DNA of 64,000 nt from DAOUAT01 sp964551735 (GCA_964551735.1 CAZKEF010000003.1:219505-283504); one strand, 5' to 3'. Positions 1 through 9,038 are shown, counted from the stretch's first letter. Notes: generated by a model not told the origin, from the sequence alone. Numbers and translations are program-made.

Positions 1-707
1 TCGGCCAACACGCCACTGGTCAACCGGCCGCGGCCGTCGCGTTCCATGATCTCCGGCACGATGCTTTCGCGGCCTGCGCGGATGCCGGCCCAGATGTCGC
101 GTTCCAGGGCGGTGCGGCTGGCCACCGATTCCACGCAGCCGCGGCGGCCACAGCCGCACACTGGACCATCGGCCAGCACGGTGGTGTGCCCAAGCTCGGC
201 CGCGGTCTTGTGCGCGCCTTGCCACAGCCTGCCGTCCAGGATCAACCCGCCGCCCACGCCGGTGCCAACCCAATAGCCGACCACGTCACGATAGCCGGCG
301 GCCGCGCCGTGCGCATGTTCGCCCAGGGTGCCCAGATTGCCGTCGTTCTCGATGAACACCGGCACGCCGCTCAGCGCGCTGCTCAGCAGCCTGGCGAAGG
401 GGACATCCTCCCATCCAGGCAGGTTGGGCGCGTGGCGCACCATGCCTTCATCGGGATTCAGCGCGCCGGGCGCGGCCGAGCAGATGCCTGCCACGTCAGA
501 AAGGGCCAACCCCGCTTCTTTGGCCGCGTCGCGCGCGACTTTGGCGATCCGATCCACTACCGCCTCGACGCCGGCCTCGCCCTTGGTAGCCTTCTTGGCC
601 GTGCCGAGGATCTTCCAGTTGGCATCCACCACGCCGGCGAGCACCTTGGTCCCGCCCACGTCAATGCCGATCACCGGCCCCGCGGGTTGAGTCTTGTCCT
701 TTACCAT
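1..707 (-). CDS. ROK family sugar kinase (glucokinase-like), 3' end cut off by the window
   Basis: 235 codons are visible from an ATG at 707, preceded by GGAGG; the C-terminus lies beyond position 1. The product is an ATP-dependent cytoplasmic sugar kinase of the ROK family. Visible signatures are the N-terminal phosphate-binding loop GIDVGGTK (residues about 14-21), the catalytic-Asp segment FIENDGN, and the ROK zinc motif CGCGRRGCVE. Bacterial ROK glucokinases have this motif set, but ROK members also phosphorylate N-acetylmannosamine, fructose or allose, so the substrate is inferred only. There is no DNA-binding N-terminus, so it is a kinase rather than a ROK repressor. Confidence 0.9.
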   Translation of the reverse strand, partial: MVKDKTQPAGPVIGIDVGGTKVLAGVVDANWKILGTAKKATKGEAGVEAVVDRIAKVARDAAKEAGLALSDVAGICSAAPGALNPDEGMVRHAPNLPGWEDVPFARLLSSALSGVPVFIENDGNLGTLGEHAHGAAAGYRDVVGYWVGTGVGGGLILDGRLWQGAHKTAAELGHTTVLADGPVCGCGRRGCVESVASRTALERDIWAGIRAGRESIVPEIMERDGRGRLTSGVLA

Positions 708-761
708 AGCTGCCTCCTGCTGATTATCATAGTATACCACTGACAACAGCAGACAACACAA

Positions 762-792
762 AGGGCCGCATCCCCCATCAGGATACGGCCCT
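762..792 (-). terminator. Hairpin downstream of the mevalonate block
   Basis: An inverted repeat pairs AGGGCCGCATCC with GGATACGGCCCT (one mismatch, loop of about 7 nt). On the minus strand it is followed by TTTGTGTTG. It sits between the DUF35 stop and the ROK gene start and probably ends the mevalonate transcript. Confidence 0.6.
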
Positions 793-849
793 CTGGCAAG
801 TTTTATCGTCTTGTTGGCTGTGCGCACGATACGCACGCCGTACGCAGTC

Positions 850-1254
850 TTACGCGGCGTGCTGTAGCACCGGCCGGAATTTATACCCGTACAAGATTTG
901 GCCCTCGTCGCCGTCCTGGGTTAACTTGCGAGTCACCATCTCAACCGGCATCCCGATCTTGACATCCTCAGTATCCACATCGGTCAACTGGGCGGTAAGG
1001 ATCGGCCCTTCCGCGGTCTTGACCAGCGCCATGGTGTACGGCGCGAACTCTTCGAAGCCGCCAGGCGTATTGTACATGGTGGTGAAGGAATACACTTCCC
1101 CGCGGCCGCTCAAGTTGGTCCAGCTTTGTTTCTCGGCGGCACAATGCGGACAAACATCCCGCGGGGGGAAGATATGCTGATGGCACGTGTTGCAGATTTC
1201 GGCTTTCAAGCTGTAACGCTGCTGGCGGGTTCGCCAATTGCGCGGAATAGACAT
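850..1254 (-). CDS. DUF35 zinc-ribbon/OB-fold acyl-CoA-associated protein
   Basis: 134 aa. The N-terminal rubredoxin-like zinc ribbon uses C21-x2-C24 and C35-x2-C38. The C-terminal half is an OB fold (segments RGEVYSFTTM and GPILTAQLTDV). In archaea, DUF35 proteins bridge thiolase and HMG-CoA synthase so that acetoacetyl-CoA passes directly between the two enzymes. Here the gene lies just downstream of exactly those two genes, on the same strand, so the same scaffold role is the natural inference. The start is supported by GGAGG upstream. About 206 bp without a recognisable gene separate it from the thiolase gene. Confidence 0.9.
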   Translation of the reverse strand: MSIPRNWRTRQQRYSLKAEICNTCHQHIFPPRDVCPHCAAEKQSWTNLSGRGEVYSFTTMYNTPGGFEEFAPYTMALVKTAEGPILTAQLTDVDTEDVKIGMPVEMVTRKLTQDGDEGQILYGYKFRPVLQHAA

Positions 1255-1460
1255 AGGTCTCGTTGCCTCCCTCTAATGGATCTAGCTAAGCACTTCGATA
1301 TCTTAGGTTTTTTCGTCACGAACGGTTTTGATTTTATCCAACTCGGGCCGCCAAAAACTACCAAGCTATGGGGAAATGCCGTAAAAAGTGCCCCCTGATA
1401 GGTTTTGACAGGTGGCGATTCGGCGAACCAACGAATCTTGAAGGATCGTTCACCATTCGC

Positions 1461-2609
1461 CTACGCCGCCCCGAGGATATGCGTGATCACCGTGGCGCCA
1501 CTGCCGCCGATGTTCTGCGCCATGCCGATAGTCGCGCCGGGCACCTGGTTCTTACCGGCTTGACCGGCAAGCTGCTGCACAACCTCGACGATCTGGTAGA
1601 CGCCGGTGGCACCCACAGGATGCCCGCGCGCTTTGAGCCCGCCCATGGTGCTGATGGGCACGCGGCCGTGGATGCCGATCCCGCCGTCGTTAGCCATCTG
1701 CACGCTCCCGCCTCGCGGGGCAAAGCCGGCCGCCTCCAGTGATAGCGCGGCCATGATGCTGAACGCGTCGTGCGCCTCGAACACCTTGATATCGGCCGGG
1801 GTCAAGCGCGCCTGGGCGTACGCCTTCTGGCTCGAGATCTGCACCGCGTCCAGGCTCAGCGGGTCGCGGCGGTCGTGGATCGCCAGGCTGTCAATCGCCA
1901 CGGCCGAAGCCAAGATGTGCGCCTTCGCCCGGCTGCGATACAGGTCGGCCGGGGCCAGGACAACGCACGCTGCACCATCGCACACCGGGCTGGAGTCCAT
2001 CAGGTTGATAGGATCCGCGATCATACCGGCCCGCAGGTAGGTGTCCACCTTGATGGGGCTCTGGAACATGGCCACGGGGTTGTTGGTGCCGTTCTTGTGC
2101 GCGTTGATCGTGAAGCCGGCAAACTGCTCGTGCTTGACGTTGAACTCATGCATGTAGCGGCGCATCAACAACGCGTTCAGACCGACGAAGCTGATGCCCT
2201 GGCTGACCTCGTACTCCTGGTCGGCTGCGGTGGCCAGGCCGGCTGTTACTGCCTCGCTCAGCGCGTCGGTCATCTTCTCCACGCCGCAAACCAGCACCAA
2301 GTCGTGGATGCCGCTGGCCACCGCCATCAAACCGACCCGCAGCGCGGCCGCGCCCGAAGCGCATGCGGCCTCCACTTTCATGGCCTCGATGCCGCGCAGC
2401 CCCACGAAATCAGCGATCAACGCGCCGACGTGTTCCTGGCCACCCAATTCACCGGCCAGCATGTTGCCCACGTACAGCGCATCCGCGTGTTCGATGCCTG
2501 CGTCAGCCATGGCTGCCATGATAGCGTCGTGCCCCAGGTGGCGCAGCGATTTGCCCCAATGCTCCTCGACACGGGTTTGCCCGATCCCGATTACAACAAC
2601 GTCTCGCAT
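1461..2609 (-). CDS. Thiolase (acetyl-CoA C-acetyltransferase), archaeal/SCP-x type
   Basis: 382 aa. It condenses two acetyl-CoA to acetoacetyl-CoA, the first mevalonate step. The nucleophilic cysteine is C83 in KVEAACASG. The histidine segments FEAHDAFS and ARGHPVGATG are intact. The classical C-terminal CxG motif is replaced by NIGGSGAT, as in archaeal and SCP-x-like thiolases. The gene starts 8 bp after the HMG-CoA synthase stop, so the two are translationally close. The context argues for a mevalonate rather than a beta-oxidation role. Confidence 0.92.
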   Translation of the reverse strand: MRDVVVIGIGQTRVEEHWGKSLRHLGHDAIMAAMADAGIEHADALYVGNMLAGELGGQEHVGALIADFVGLRGIEAMKVEAACASGAAALRVGLMAVASGIHDLVLVCGVEKMTDALSEAVTAGLATAADQEYEVSQGISFVGLNALLMRRYMHEFNVKHEQFAGFTINAHKNGTNNPVAMFQSPIKVDTYLRAGMIADPINLMDSSPVCDGAACVVLAPADLYRSRAKAHILASAVAIDSLAIHDRRDPLSLDAVQISSQKAYAQARLTPADIKVFEAHDAFSIMAALSLEAAGFAPRGGSVQMANDGGIGIHGRVPISTMGGLKARGHPVGATGVYQIVEVVQQLAGQAGKNQVPGATIGMAQNIGGSGATVITHILGAA

Positions 2610-2617
2610 AATTCCCT

Positions 2618-3667
2618 CTACTTCGTTTGCAGCTTGTGCCGATACCGCACGTACGTGGCGTAATCAATCACCTTGCGCCGGGCGATATAATCCTGCGTCT
2701 TCGGCGCCCGGTCACGTATCGCCAGGATGCGGTCGGTGACGCGGATCGAGAACGCGTCGGAGCCAGCGCCGGAACCAAAGGAGACCATAAAGATGCGGTC
2801 GCCCGGCTTGGCCTCATCCAAGATCGCGGTCAGGCCGATGAGGGACGAACCTGCATAAGTGTTGCCGATCACTGGGGCCAACAGCCCGGTCTTGATCTGC
2901 TCGGGAGCAAAGCCCAGGATCTGCGCCGCGCGCTGCGGGAACTTGGTGTTGGGCTGGTGTAGGACGGCGTATTGATAATCGGACGCCTTGGTCCCCATCT
3001 CGGCCATCAACGCCTGACCCGCGCTGACCACATGCTCAAAGTAGGCAGGCTCGCCGGTGAAGCGGTGGCCGTGGCTCGGATAGTGCGCGTACGCCCGGCG
3101 CCAAAAATCGGGCGTATCGGTGACATGCGACAGGGCACCTTCGTAGATCGCAGCCGCTTCTTCGGCCGGACCGACGATGTACGCGGCACCACCAGATGCC
3201 GCGGTGTACTCCAAGGCGTCACCGGGGCGGCCCTGCGCGGTGTCCATGCCGATGGCCAGCACGTAGCGTCCCATGCCCGAACCCACAATGCCCATGCCCA
3301 TCACGATGGCCTCACTGCCGGCCTTGCACGCGAATTCCAGGTCGGCCGCCTGCACGTAAGGGGTGGCGCCGATAGCTTCAGCGACGACCGTAGAAGTCGG
3401 CTTCACTGCGTACGGGTGCGACTCACTGCCCACCCACACCGCGCGTAGGTCCATGGGATCGATCTGCGCGCGGGTCAAGGCATTGCGCGCGGCCTCGATG
3501 GACATGGTCAGCGTGTCCTCATCCAGCCCCGCGACCGCTTTCTCTTTAATCGGAAGCCCGCCGGAACCCTCGGTCCACACCCGCGCCACTTCGGACGCCG
3601 GCAGGCGATAACGTGGCACATAAGCGCCGTATCCTACGATTCCTACATCACGATTTGGTTTTAGCAT
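2618..3667 (-). CDS. Hydroxymethylglutaryl-CoA synthase, archaeal type
   Basis: 349 aa, the length of archaeal HMG-CoA synthases and shorter than the eukaryotic form. It joins acetyl-CoA and acetoacetyl-CoA to give HMG-CoA. The acyl-accepting cysteine is C114 in LEFACKAGSEA and the catalytic histidine is H237 in VLHQPNTKFPQ. It is first in the HMGCS-thiolase-DUF35 block and is preceded by a strong promoter. HMG-CoA reductase lies upstream on the same strand, completing the route to mevalonate. Confidence 0.94.
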   Translation of the reverse strand: MLKPNRDVGIVGYGAYVPRYRLPASEVARVWTEGSGGLPIKEKAVAGLDEDTLTMSIEAARNALTRAQIDPMDLRAVWVGSESHPYAVKPTSTVVAEAIGATPYVQAADLEFACKAGSEAIVMGMGIVGSGMGRYVLAIGMDTAQGRPGDALEYTAASGGAAYIVGPAEEAAAIYEGALSHVTDTPDFWRRAYAHYPSHGHRFTGEPAYFEHVVSAGQALMAEMGTKASDYQYAVLHQPNTKFPQRAAQILGFAPEQIKTGLLAPVIGNTYAGSSLIGLTAILDEAKPGDRIFMVSFGSGAGSDAFSIRVTDRILAIRDRAPKTQDYIARRKVIDYATYVRYRHKLQTK

Positions 3668-3752
3668 GGAGACTACATCCTCCGCTCATGCCATTGAAAC
3701 GCTCGACGATTGTTAGCGTAACACGACAACCTACACTGTTCTGTAAGTTATA

Positions 3753-3787
3753 AAACCATTCTACATGGTTTGTCTAAGTTTTGTCAA
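3753..3787 (-). promoter_or_regulatory. Promoter with palindromic operator for the HMG-CoA synthase block
   Basis: Read on the minus strand, TTGACA (3787-3782) is followed after 18 bp by TAGAAT (3763-3758). A perfect 7-bp inverted repeat, AAACCAT-gtaga-ATGGTTT (3753-3771), covers the -10 box. A regulator bound there would block transcription, so this is a likely operator. The repressor is unknown. Confidence 0.65.
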
Positions 3788-3804
3788 ATCAACGTATAGG
3801 GTTA

Positions 3805-5130
3805 TTACGCCGACGACCCCGTCCGCAGCATGGCCAATAGCGCGCGCGCCCGTTCGGCGCGGATCTGGCGCTCTGCTACCAGGGCGGCCGCGATGCGATC
3901 CACCTCATCGGGTCTGGCGCCGGCCGCGGTCGCGATCTGGCGGGCATGCAGGGCCATGTGGCCGCGCTGGATGCCCTCGGTAGCCAGGGCCCGGATAGCG
4001 GCCAGGTTTTGCGCTAGGCCCACGGCGACCATGATCTCCGCCAACTCCCGCGCCGACTTCACACCCATAAGTTGGAGCGCAAACCGAGCCAACGGATGCA
4101 CCCGCGTGGCTCCGCCAACCGTGCCCACCGCCAGCGGCAGCTCCAGGCTGCCCACCAGTGCGGGGCCGCCACCGGTGGCCGGTTCGGCCGGCGAATAGGT
4201 CCAGGTGGATAAGGACCGATACAGGCCATCGCGCGCCGCGTAGGCATGCGCACCGGCCTCGACAGCGCGCCAGTCGTTGCCCGTTGCCAGCACCACCGCA
4301 TCCACGCCGTTCATGATGCCCTTGTTGTGGGTGGCCGCGCGATAGGGGTCCACCGCGGCTAACGCATGCGCCTCCACGATGCGTCGCGCCACAAGCTCGC
4401 CCGGCAGATCAGCCGTGGTTAGCTCGGCAGTCGGCACCACACAGCGCGCCCGCGCCAACCGCCGGTCGGCCAGGTTGGAAAGGATGCGCAGGTTCACGCG
4501 ACCGCCAGTCAGCTCCTCGACCACCGGCGCCAACGCCTCGCACGCGGTGTTCACCATGTTGGCGCCCATCGCATCGCGGCAGTCATAAATCAGGTGAACC
4601 ACCAGCATGGGGCCGACAGGGCTATCGGGAATGGCGCGAACTTCCACATCCCGCGCGCCTCCGTGCAGGCTGACCACCACCGGGTCAGTGCTGTTGGCCA
4701 GATCCAGCAAGCGCTGCCTGCCGGTCATCACCTGTGCCGCAGCAATCGCCAGGTCGGGCAGATCGAGCACCTGCATCTGCCCTATCATCAATGGTTCGGT
4801 AGTCTCAGCCACGAAACCACCGCCCGCGCGCGTCAGCCTGGCTGCATAGGAGGCGCCCGCCACTACCGACGGCTCTTCGACAACCATGGGCACCAACACA
4901 TCCCGGCCGTTTACCGCGAAGTTGGTCGCGATGCCCAGCGGCAGCGCATAGGTGGCAACGACGTTCTCTACCATTTTGTCGGCCTGCTCCGGCGCCAGGC
5001 CGCCTGGCATCTCCAACAGAGCGGTTAACGCCGCGGCCTGTTCCGAGGTTGCAGCCAGCCGCTCGACCAGGACGCGCCTGCGCTCAGACGGCGGCAGGTT
5101 GTAGAAGCCGCTGATGCGGGATGATGTCAT
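3805..5130 (-). CDS. Hydroxymethylglutaryl-CoA reductase, class II
   Basis: 441 aa from the ATG at 5130, chosen because AAGGAG sits just upstream; a longer in-frame start at 5160 lacks this. The enzyme interconverts HMG-CoA and mevalonate. Class II features are ENVVATYALPLGIATNF near residues 65-80, EEPSVVAGAS, DAMGANMVNT, ATHNKGIMNG and RGHMALHARQIA with the late catalytic histidine. Class II enzymes are often NADH-linked and can be catabolic. Linkage to HMG-CoA synthase and thiolase suggests isoprenoid synthesis here. Mevalonate kinase and later enzymes are not in the window. Confidence 0.93.
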   Translation of the reverse strand: MTSSRISGFYNLPPSERRRVLVERLAATSEQAAALTALLEMPGGLAPEQADKMVENVVATYALPLGIATNFAVNGRDVLVPMVVEEPSVVAGASYAARLTRAGGGFVAETTEPLMIGQMQVLDLPDLAIAAAQVMTGRQRLLDLANSTDPVVVSLHGGARDVEVRAIPDSPVGPMLVVHLIYDCRDAMGANMVNTACEALAPVVEELTGGRVNLRILSNLADRRLARARCVVPTAELTTADLPGELVARRIVEAHALAAVDPYRAATHNKGIMNGVDAVVLATGNDWRAVEAGAHAYAARDGLYRSLSTWTYSPAEPATGGGPALVGSLELPLAVGTVGGATRVHPLARFALQLMGVKSARELAEIMVAVGLAQNLAAIRALATEGIQRGHMALHARQIATAAGARPDEVDRIAAALVAERQIRAERARALLAMLRTGSSA

Positions 5131-5204
5131 AGATGCTCCTTGTTGTGAACGAAATCGCACCGAAGGGACTATATGACGATTCGCCTGTCAAAACCTACCA
5201 GGAT

Positions 5205-6605
5205 TCAGGGGCCGAATGTAGAGAGCGGGAAGATCACCGCGGCGACCGGGCCAGTGAGCAGTTGTGGAACGAGGCCTAGCAGTGCGCCGGCCAGGGTCAG
5301 CAACAGCGCCAGCACCGCCAGGCTGCGAGACTCACGTTCCACAGGGGAACGGGTGAGATCGCCGAAACAGGCTCGCGCCCCACGCACCACGCCGACCAGG
5401 ACACCCAGCGCGCCGAACAGCAGAAATAGCGCCCAGCGCACATCGGTTTCAGCGACAAGTTGCACCAAGGCCCACCGCGAGGCGAACTGGGCGGTTAACG
5501 GCAGGCCTGCCAGACCGAACCCGCCCGCGACGAACACGATCACGGCCCCCGGCAACCGCGAAACCGCACCACCGATGCGGCTCAGGCTGTCTCCCGCCAT
5601 GTAATGCCGGATCGCGGCTGCGCCGGTGGCGAGGGTTAACAGCGCTACAGTGCGCGTGGCCAGCAGCCAGATAGTCGTCGGCAGGCCCGCGGTGCCGCGC
5701 AGGCTCAGGGCCACAATTAACACACCGTAATCGTACAATGCGGCGTATCCGACGATGCGCCCTAGGCGGTGCTGGACCGCGGCCAAAAGGCCGCCGAGCA
5801 CGGCCGTAAAGATACCCAACCAAAGCAGCCAGCGCGCGCTGTCTACCGTGGTGCTGAGCCAGGGGTAGGCCACCAGGAAGCGCTGCAGGAGAAACAGCGT
5901 AACGGTCTGGCCGCCGATCCAGAGGAAGGCGGCCACCACCGGCGGCGCCTTTCCCGCGACAGCTGGCAGCGCCACGTGCAATGGCGCCGGTTGAAGCAGC
6001 AACACGAAGCCCGCCACCAACAGCCAACTAGCAGTTCGATACGGGCTGAGATCATCGGGGTTGAGCGGCGTCTGATCCATGTACCACGCGGCTACGATGA
6101 ACAACGGAATCGCCAGAGTTGGGAACAGCAACTGCCGCCACGCCCCTTGGGTGTCGCCGGGCCGGCCAGCTTGGATCAGAAACACTGAGACCACCGAGGC
6201 TAACACCACAGCAAATGGCGCCAGAGTCAGAGGTTGCAGCAGCGCCACCACACCCCACAGCGCCAACAGCATCAGGCCGAATGGATAGAAAGTGCGGCCC
6301 TGGTAAGTACGCCAGGCTAACACGAAATTCGCGGCCGCGGCGATGAACAGGAAAGTCAACAGAGCCCGTGCTGCGGGGGTGATCTGCAACGAAAGGTCTT
6401 CCCAGGCTAACGGCCGGCCCATGTGCACAGTGCGCCCCAAGATAGCCGCAGGCGCGTCCAACGGGAGCTGCCACACGCCAAAAGCCAGCAAAGCCGAGAT
6501 GAGGGCCGCCAACAGCGACGCGACCGGCTCTAGCCGGCGCAACAGGTACAGCGCGACAGCCCCAGCCACCAGCACGCCCAGCAACAGCGCCGGTCCAGCG
6601 ATCAT
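5205..6605 (-). CDS. Polytopic membrane protein resembling a complex I antiporter subunit (NuoN/MrpD-like)
   Basis: 466 aa, almost entirely hydrophobic, with roughly 13-14 predicted membrane spans. The segment QPAPLHVALPAVAGKAPPV and the later GLPLTAQFASRW align in style with the proton-antiporter core of NuoL/M/N (PFHxWLPDA and GIPPTAGF regions). Several of the usual charged residues there are absent. It overlaps the upstream gene by 4 bp (ATGA) and is the last of three membrane genes. No NuoA-I or hydrogenase gene is adjacent. The family link is moderately sure; proton pumping is unproven. Confidence 0.6.
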   Translation of the reverse strand: MIAGPALLLGVLVAGAVALYLLRRLEPVASLLAALISALLAFGVWQLPLDAPAAILGRTVHMGRPLAWEDLSLQITPAARALLTFLFIAAAANFVLAWRTYQGRTFYPFGLMLLALWGVVALLQPLTLAPFAVVLASVVSVFLIQAGRPGDTQGAWRQLLFPTLAIPLFIVAAWYMDQTPLNPDDLSPYRTASWLLVAGFVLLLQPAPLHVALPAVAGKAPPVVAAFLWIGGQTVTLFLLQRFLVAYPWLSTTVDSARWLLWLGIFTAVLGGLLAAVQHRLGRIVGYAALYDYGVLIVALSLRGTAGLPTTIWLLATRTVALLTLATGAAAIRHYMAGDSLSRIGGAVSRLPGAVIVFVAGGFGLAGLPLTAQFASRWALVQLVAETDVRWALFLLFGALGVLVGVVRGARACFGDLTRSPVERESRSLAVLALLLTLAGALLGLVPQLLTGPVAAVIFPLSTFGP

Positions 6606-7261
6606 CGGCTGCCCCCTGCGCCGTCAACCGCTGACGCGCTAGCCTCCAGCCCGCGAGCCAACACCAGGTAGGCGATGGCCAGTCCGAGCAGCACTTGCAG
6701 CGACAGCACCATGCCAACCAACATCCGGCGCTGGATCAACGAAAAGAGCAGCAGCTCGCTGCCACCCAGAAACGTCAACAAGCTCAACCCCGCGTGCAAC
6801 GGTTCCTCATGTAATGCTAGGCCCAAGATACCCATCAACGCCAGCCACAGCAACGCATTGCGGAACAGCGGCGCCAGGTTGGGAAACTCGATCCCTTGGT
6901 AGAGGGCAAAATAGGCCACGGCTGCCAGGCCGACAGCCAACACGCGAAAAGTGGAGAGGGACGCCATGCGCGGCCAGCGCGCCTCGGCATGGCGATCGAT
7001 CGCCAGCCAGCGCAGTTGGCGCGCCGACAGAAAAAGCATGACACACACCAGGCCGCCCGCGATGGCCTGCAACAGGCCCCATTCAGCCGGCAAGATTTGT
7101 GAGAGCAGCAGCGCCAACATCAGTGAGACCATCAGATAACCGAAGATCGCTGCCCGCCAGTCGCGCGCGACGACGATCAAAGCTGCGCCGGCGCCGGCCA
7201 GCAGCACCGCAGGCAGCCCAATCAGTACGCTCAATTGGAGAAGCAAATCCGCCAGCGACAT
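6602..7261 (-). CDS. Small polytopic membrane protein, possibly NuoJ/NuoK-like
   Basis: 219 aa with about 6 hydrophobic spans. The C-terminal part (GLSLLTFLGGSELLLFSL followed by a further span) resembles the NuoK/MnhC fold, including an acidic residue within a membrane helix (GGSELL). It starts 1 bp after the stop of the 591-aa membrane gene and overlaps the following one by 4 bp, so the three are almost surely co-translated. I do not recognise a named family with certainty. The middle soluble loop around RWLAIDRHAEARWPR is unusual for NuoK. Confidence 0.5.
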   Translation of the reverse strand: MSLADLLLQLSVLIGLPAVLLAGAGAALIVVARDWRAAIFGYLMVSLMLALLLSQILPAEWGLLQAIAGGLVCVMLFLSARQLRWLAIDRHAEARWPRMASLSTFRVLAVGLAAVAYFALYQGIEFPNLAPLFRNALLWLALMGILGLALHEEPLHAGLSLLTFLGGSELLLFSLIQRRMLVGMVLSLQVLLGLAIAYLVLARGLEASASAVDGAGGSR

Positions 7262-7262
7262 C

Positions 7263-9038
7263 CTACCCTCGGAGCAACACCCATAAGATCAGCCCGGCCA
7301 GCAACAGCCAACCGAGATAGCCTTCTCCTTCGCCCAGAGTGGCGAAGTACTGCAAGCCCGCAGCGGCCAGACCAAACCCGGAGGCGATCAGGCGATAAAG
7401 CCAATCCAGGCTGACCAGCGAGGTGATGCCCAGCTGCCAGCCGCGCATGCCAGCGAAGATCCGCTCGCGCAGCAGGCCGAGGCCGACCCCGAACACCGCC
7501 GAGAGCCCCAACCCGGCCCACACCGAGCGCCGCGCGCCGGCCAGCAACATACCCAGAGGGGCGAACGACTCGCCCGACGTCCAGCCGCCCAGCAACCCGA
7601 CGACGGCCGGGGCCAGCCCGAAGACCAGGGCCGGAATGCCCACGATTGCCAGCGCGAGCCCCAACCGGGCACGACTGGACGCCGATGCAGGCGAGGCAGG
7701 CATAGCAGTCCGCCGCCCCGCGGCAAGCTGCCACAAACCGGCCACCAGCAAGACCTCGGCGATCATCACGATCGCAAAGAGCGGGATAGCCAGCGGCAGG
7801 CCAGTCGGGAACACGAGCGCCCCGCGCGCCAGGAACCCCGACGTGCCGGGCAGCCCCCATAACACCAAAGCTGCCGCACAAGCTGCCGCGGGCCAGCCGA
7901 ACTGCTCGCGCGCGGCGTGGCCCAAGGCCAGGAGCCCACCCCCCAGGGCAAAAGTGACCAGCGGCCAGGCCAGCACCTCGGGACCGGCTGGGGTGCTCAT
8001 GTGCGCAGCCATCACCATCACGCTGGCCCGGTTCAACGCGATCCAGCGCCAACGCCATGCCTCATCCTCGGTAGTCCAGGCTACCAGCGCAGTGCCCAGC
8101 AACGCCAGCGCGCCGAGCGCCACCCACTCAGGCCGTCGAACCCAATCGGGCAGAGCGACCGCGTGTGTGCGCGCTACCAGCCAGAGCCCTGCCGTGGGCG
8201 CGATGAGGGACAACGCAATACGCCTGCCGCGCGAGACCGCGCCAGGGCCCACCAGCCAGAAATGAAGGGGGTACACGCCAGCCCGCACCAACGCGGCCAG
8301 CCACAACAGCCACCATTGCAGCGCGCTGAACCCATCACCTGCCAACGATGTCCGAATGCCCCCCTCGCCCAACACAGCCAACAGCAGCAACGGCAGCAGG
8401 CCGGCGAGGCTAAGCATGCTCCACGCGCGCCCCGCGGGCTCTGAGTTGGTGCCCGGTCGCAGACGCATCACCAGCGCCGCATCCAGCACTACCCAACTGG
8501 TGGCCAGGGTGATCACGTTGCCAGAACACACCAACAACACTGCCGCCCCAGCCAGCAGCAATGTCCGCTCAATGTCATTGTTCAGCCGGTCAAAACGCAG
8601 GGTGCGCCGGGCAGTCGAACCGCCGGCGCGTAGCACTTCGAGCAACGGCATCTCGCCCGTGGGGATCAATAGGGCTACTGCAGTCAGCGCCAGCAGCAAC
8701 AGCGACGCCAGCAGATTCCAGCCGTCCAGCCGCCAGGCCAGCACGCTGCCGGCAACGGTCAACGGCTGCCATGCCCACTGTAGCAGGGTGTGACCAATAT
8801 TGCCGCGCAGGGCGAGCAGCAGCGCGACCGCAACGGCGATGAACAGAAGCGCGATGGGCAAACGCAGGCGCAACAAAAACAGCTCGGTGCGGGCGACATC
8901 ATCAAGCCGGCTACCGGAGACGCCAACGCGCAACATGCGCCGCACGACCAGCCGCTGGGCCAGCGCCAGGAACAACGCGCCCAGGACCAGCGTCATGACC
9001 GGGCCGAGCGGGTGCAAGAAGAGTATGCGTAGGATCAT
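7263..9038 (-). CDS. Large polytopic membrane protein resembling NuoL/NuoM
   Basis: 591 aa from the ATG at 9038 (a GTG one codon earlier is possible). It has about 15 hydrophobic spans. The core segment ALVRAGVYPLHFWLVGPGAV corresponds in style to the KSAQVPFHxWLPxAM motif of antiporter subunits, but the conserved lysine is replaced and the motif is eroded. LWGLPGTSGFLARGAL matches the GIPPLxGFxxK region, again without lysine. It is first in the three-gene membrane operon. A degenerate or re-purposed ion-translocating subunit is the best reading. Confidence 0.6.
   Translation of the reverse strand: MILRILFLHPLGPVMTLVLGALFLALAQRLVVRRMLRVGVSGSRLDDVARTELFLLRLRLPIALLFIAVAVALLLALRGNIGHTLLQWAWQPLTVAGSVLAWRLDGWNLLASLLLLALTAVALLIPTGEMPLLEVLRAGGSTARRTLRFDRLNNDIERTLLLAGAAVLLVCSGNVITLATSWVVLDAALVMRLRPGTNSEPAGRAWSMLSLAGLLPLLLLAVLGEGGIRTSLAGDGFSALQWWLLWLAALVRAGVYPLHFWLVGPGAVSRGRRIALSLIAPTAGLWLVARTHAVALPDWVRRPEWVALGALALLGTALVAWTTEDEAWRWRWIALNRASVMVMAAHMSTPAGPEVLAWPLVTFALGGGLLALGHAAREQFGWPAAACAAALVLWGLPGTSGFLARGALVFPTGLPLAIPLFAIVMIAEVLLVAGLWQLAAGRRTAMPASPASASSRARLGLALAIVGIPALVFGLAPAVVGLLGGWTSGESFAPLGMLLAGARRSVWAGLGLSAVFGVGLGLLRERIFAGMRGWQLGITSLVSLDWLYRLIASGFGLAAAGLQYFATLGEGEGYLGWLLLAGLILWVLLRG

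Noticed and set aside
1770..2663. Long plus-strand frame opposite the thiolase
   Set aside because: It is a shadow of the thiolase coding strand with no recognisable motif or RBS.
5170..5191. TTGACA plus TATAGT as a promoter for HMG-CoA reductase
   Set aside because: The spacing is only 12 bp and the TTGACA belongs to a repeated word also seen at 1399-1412.
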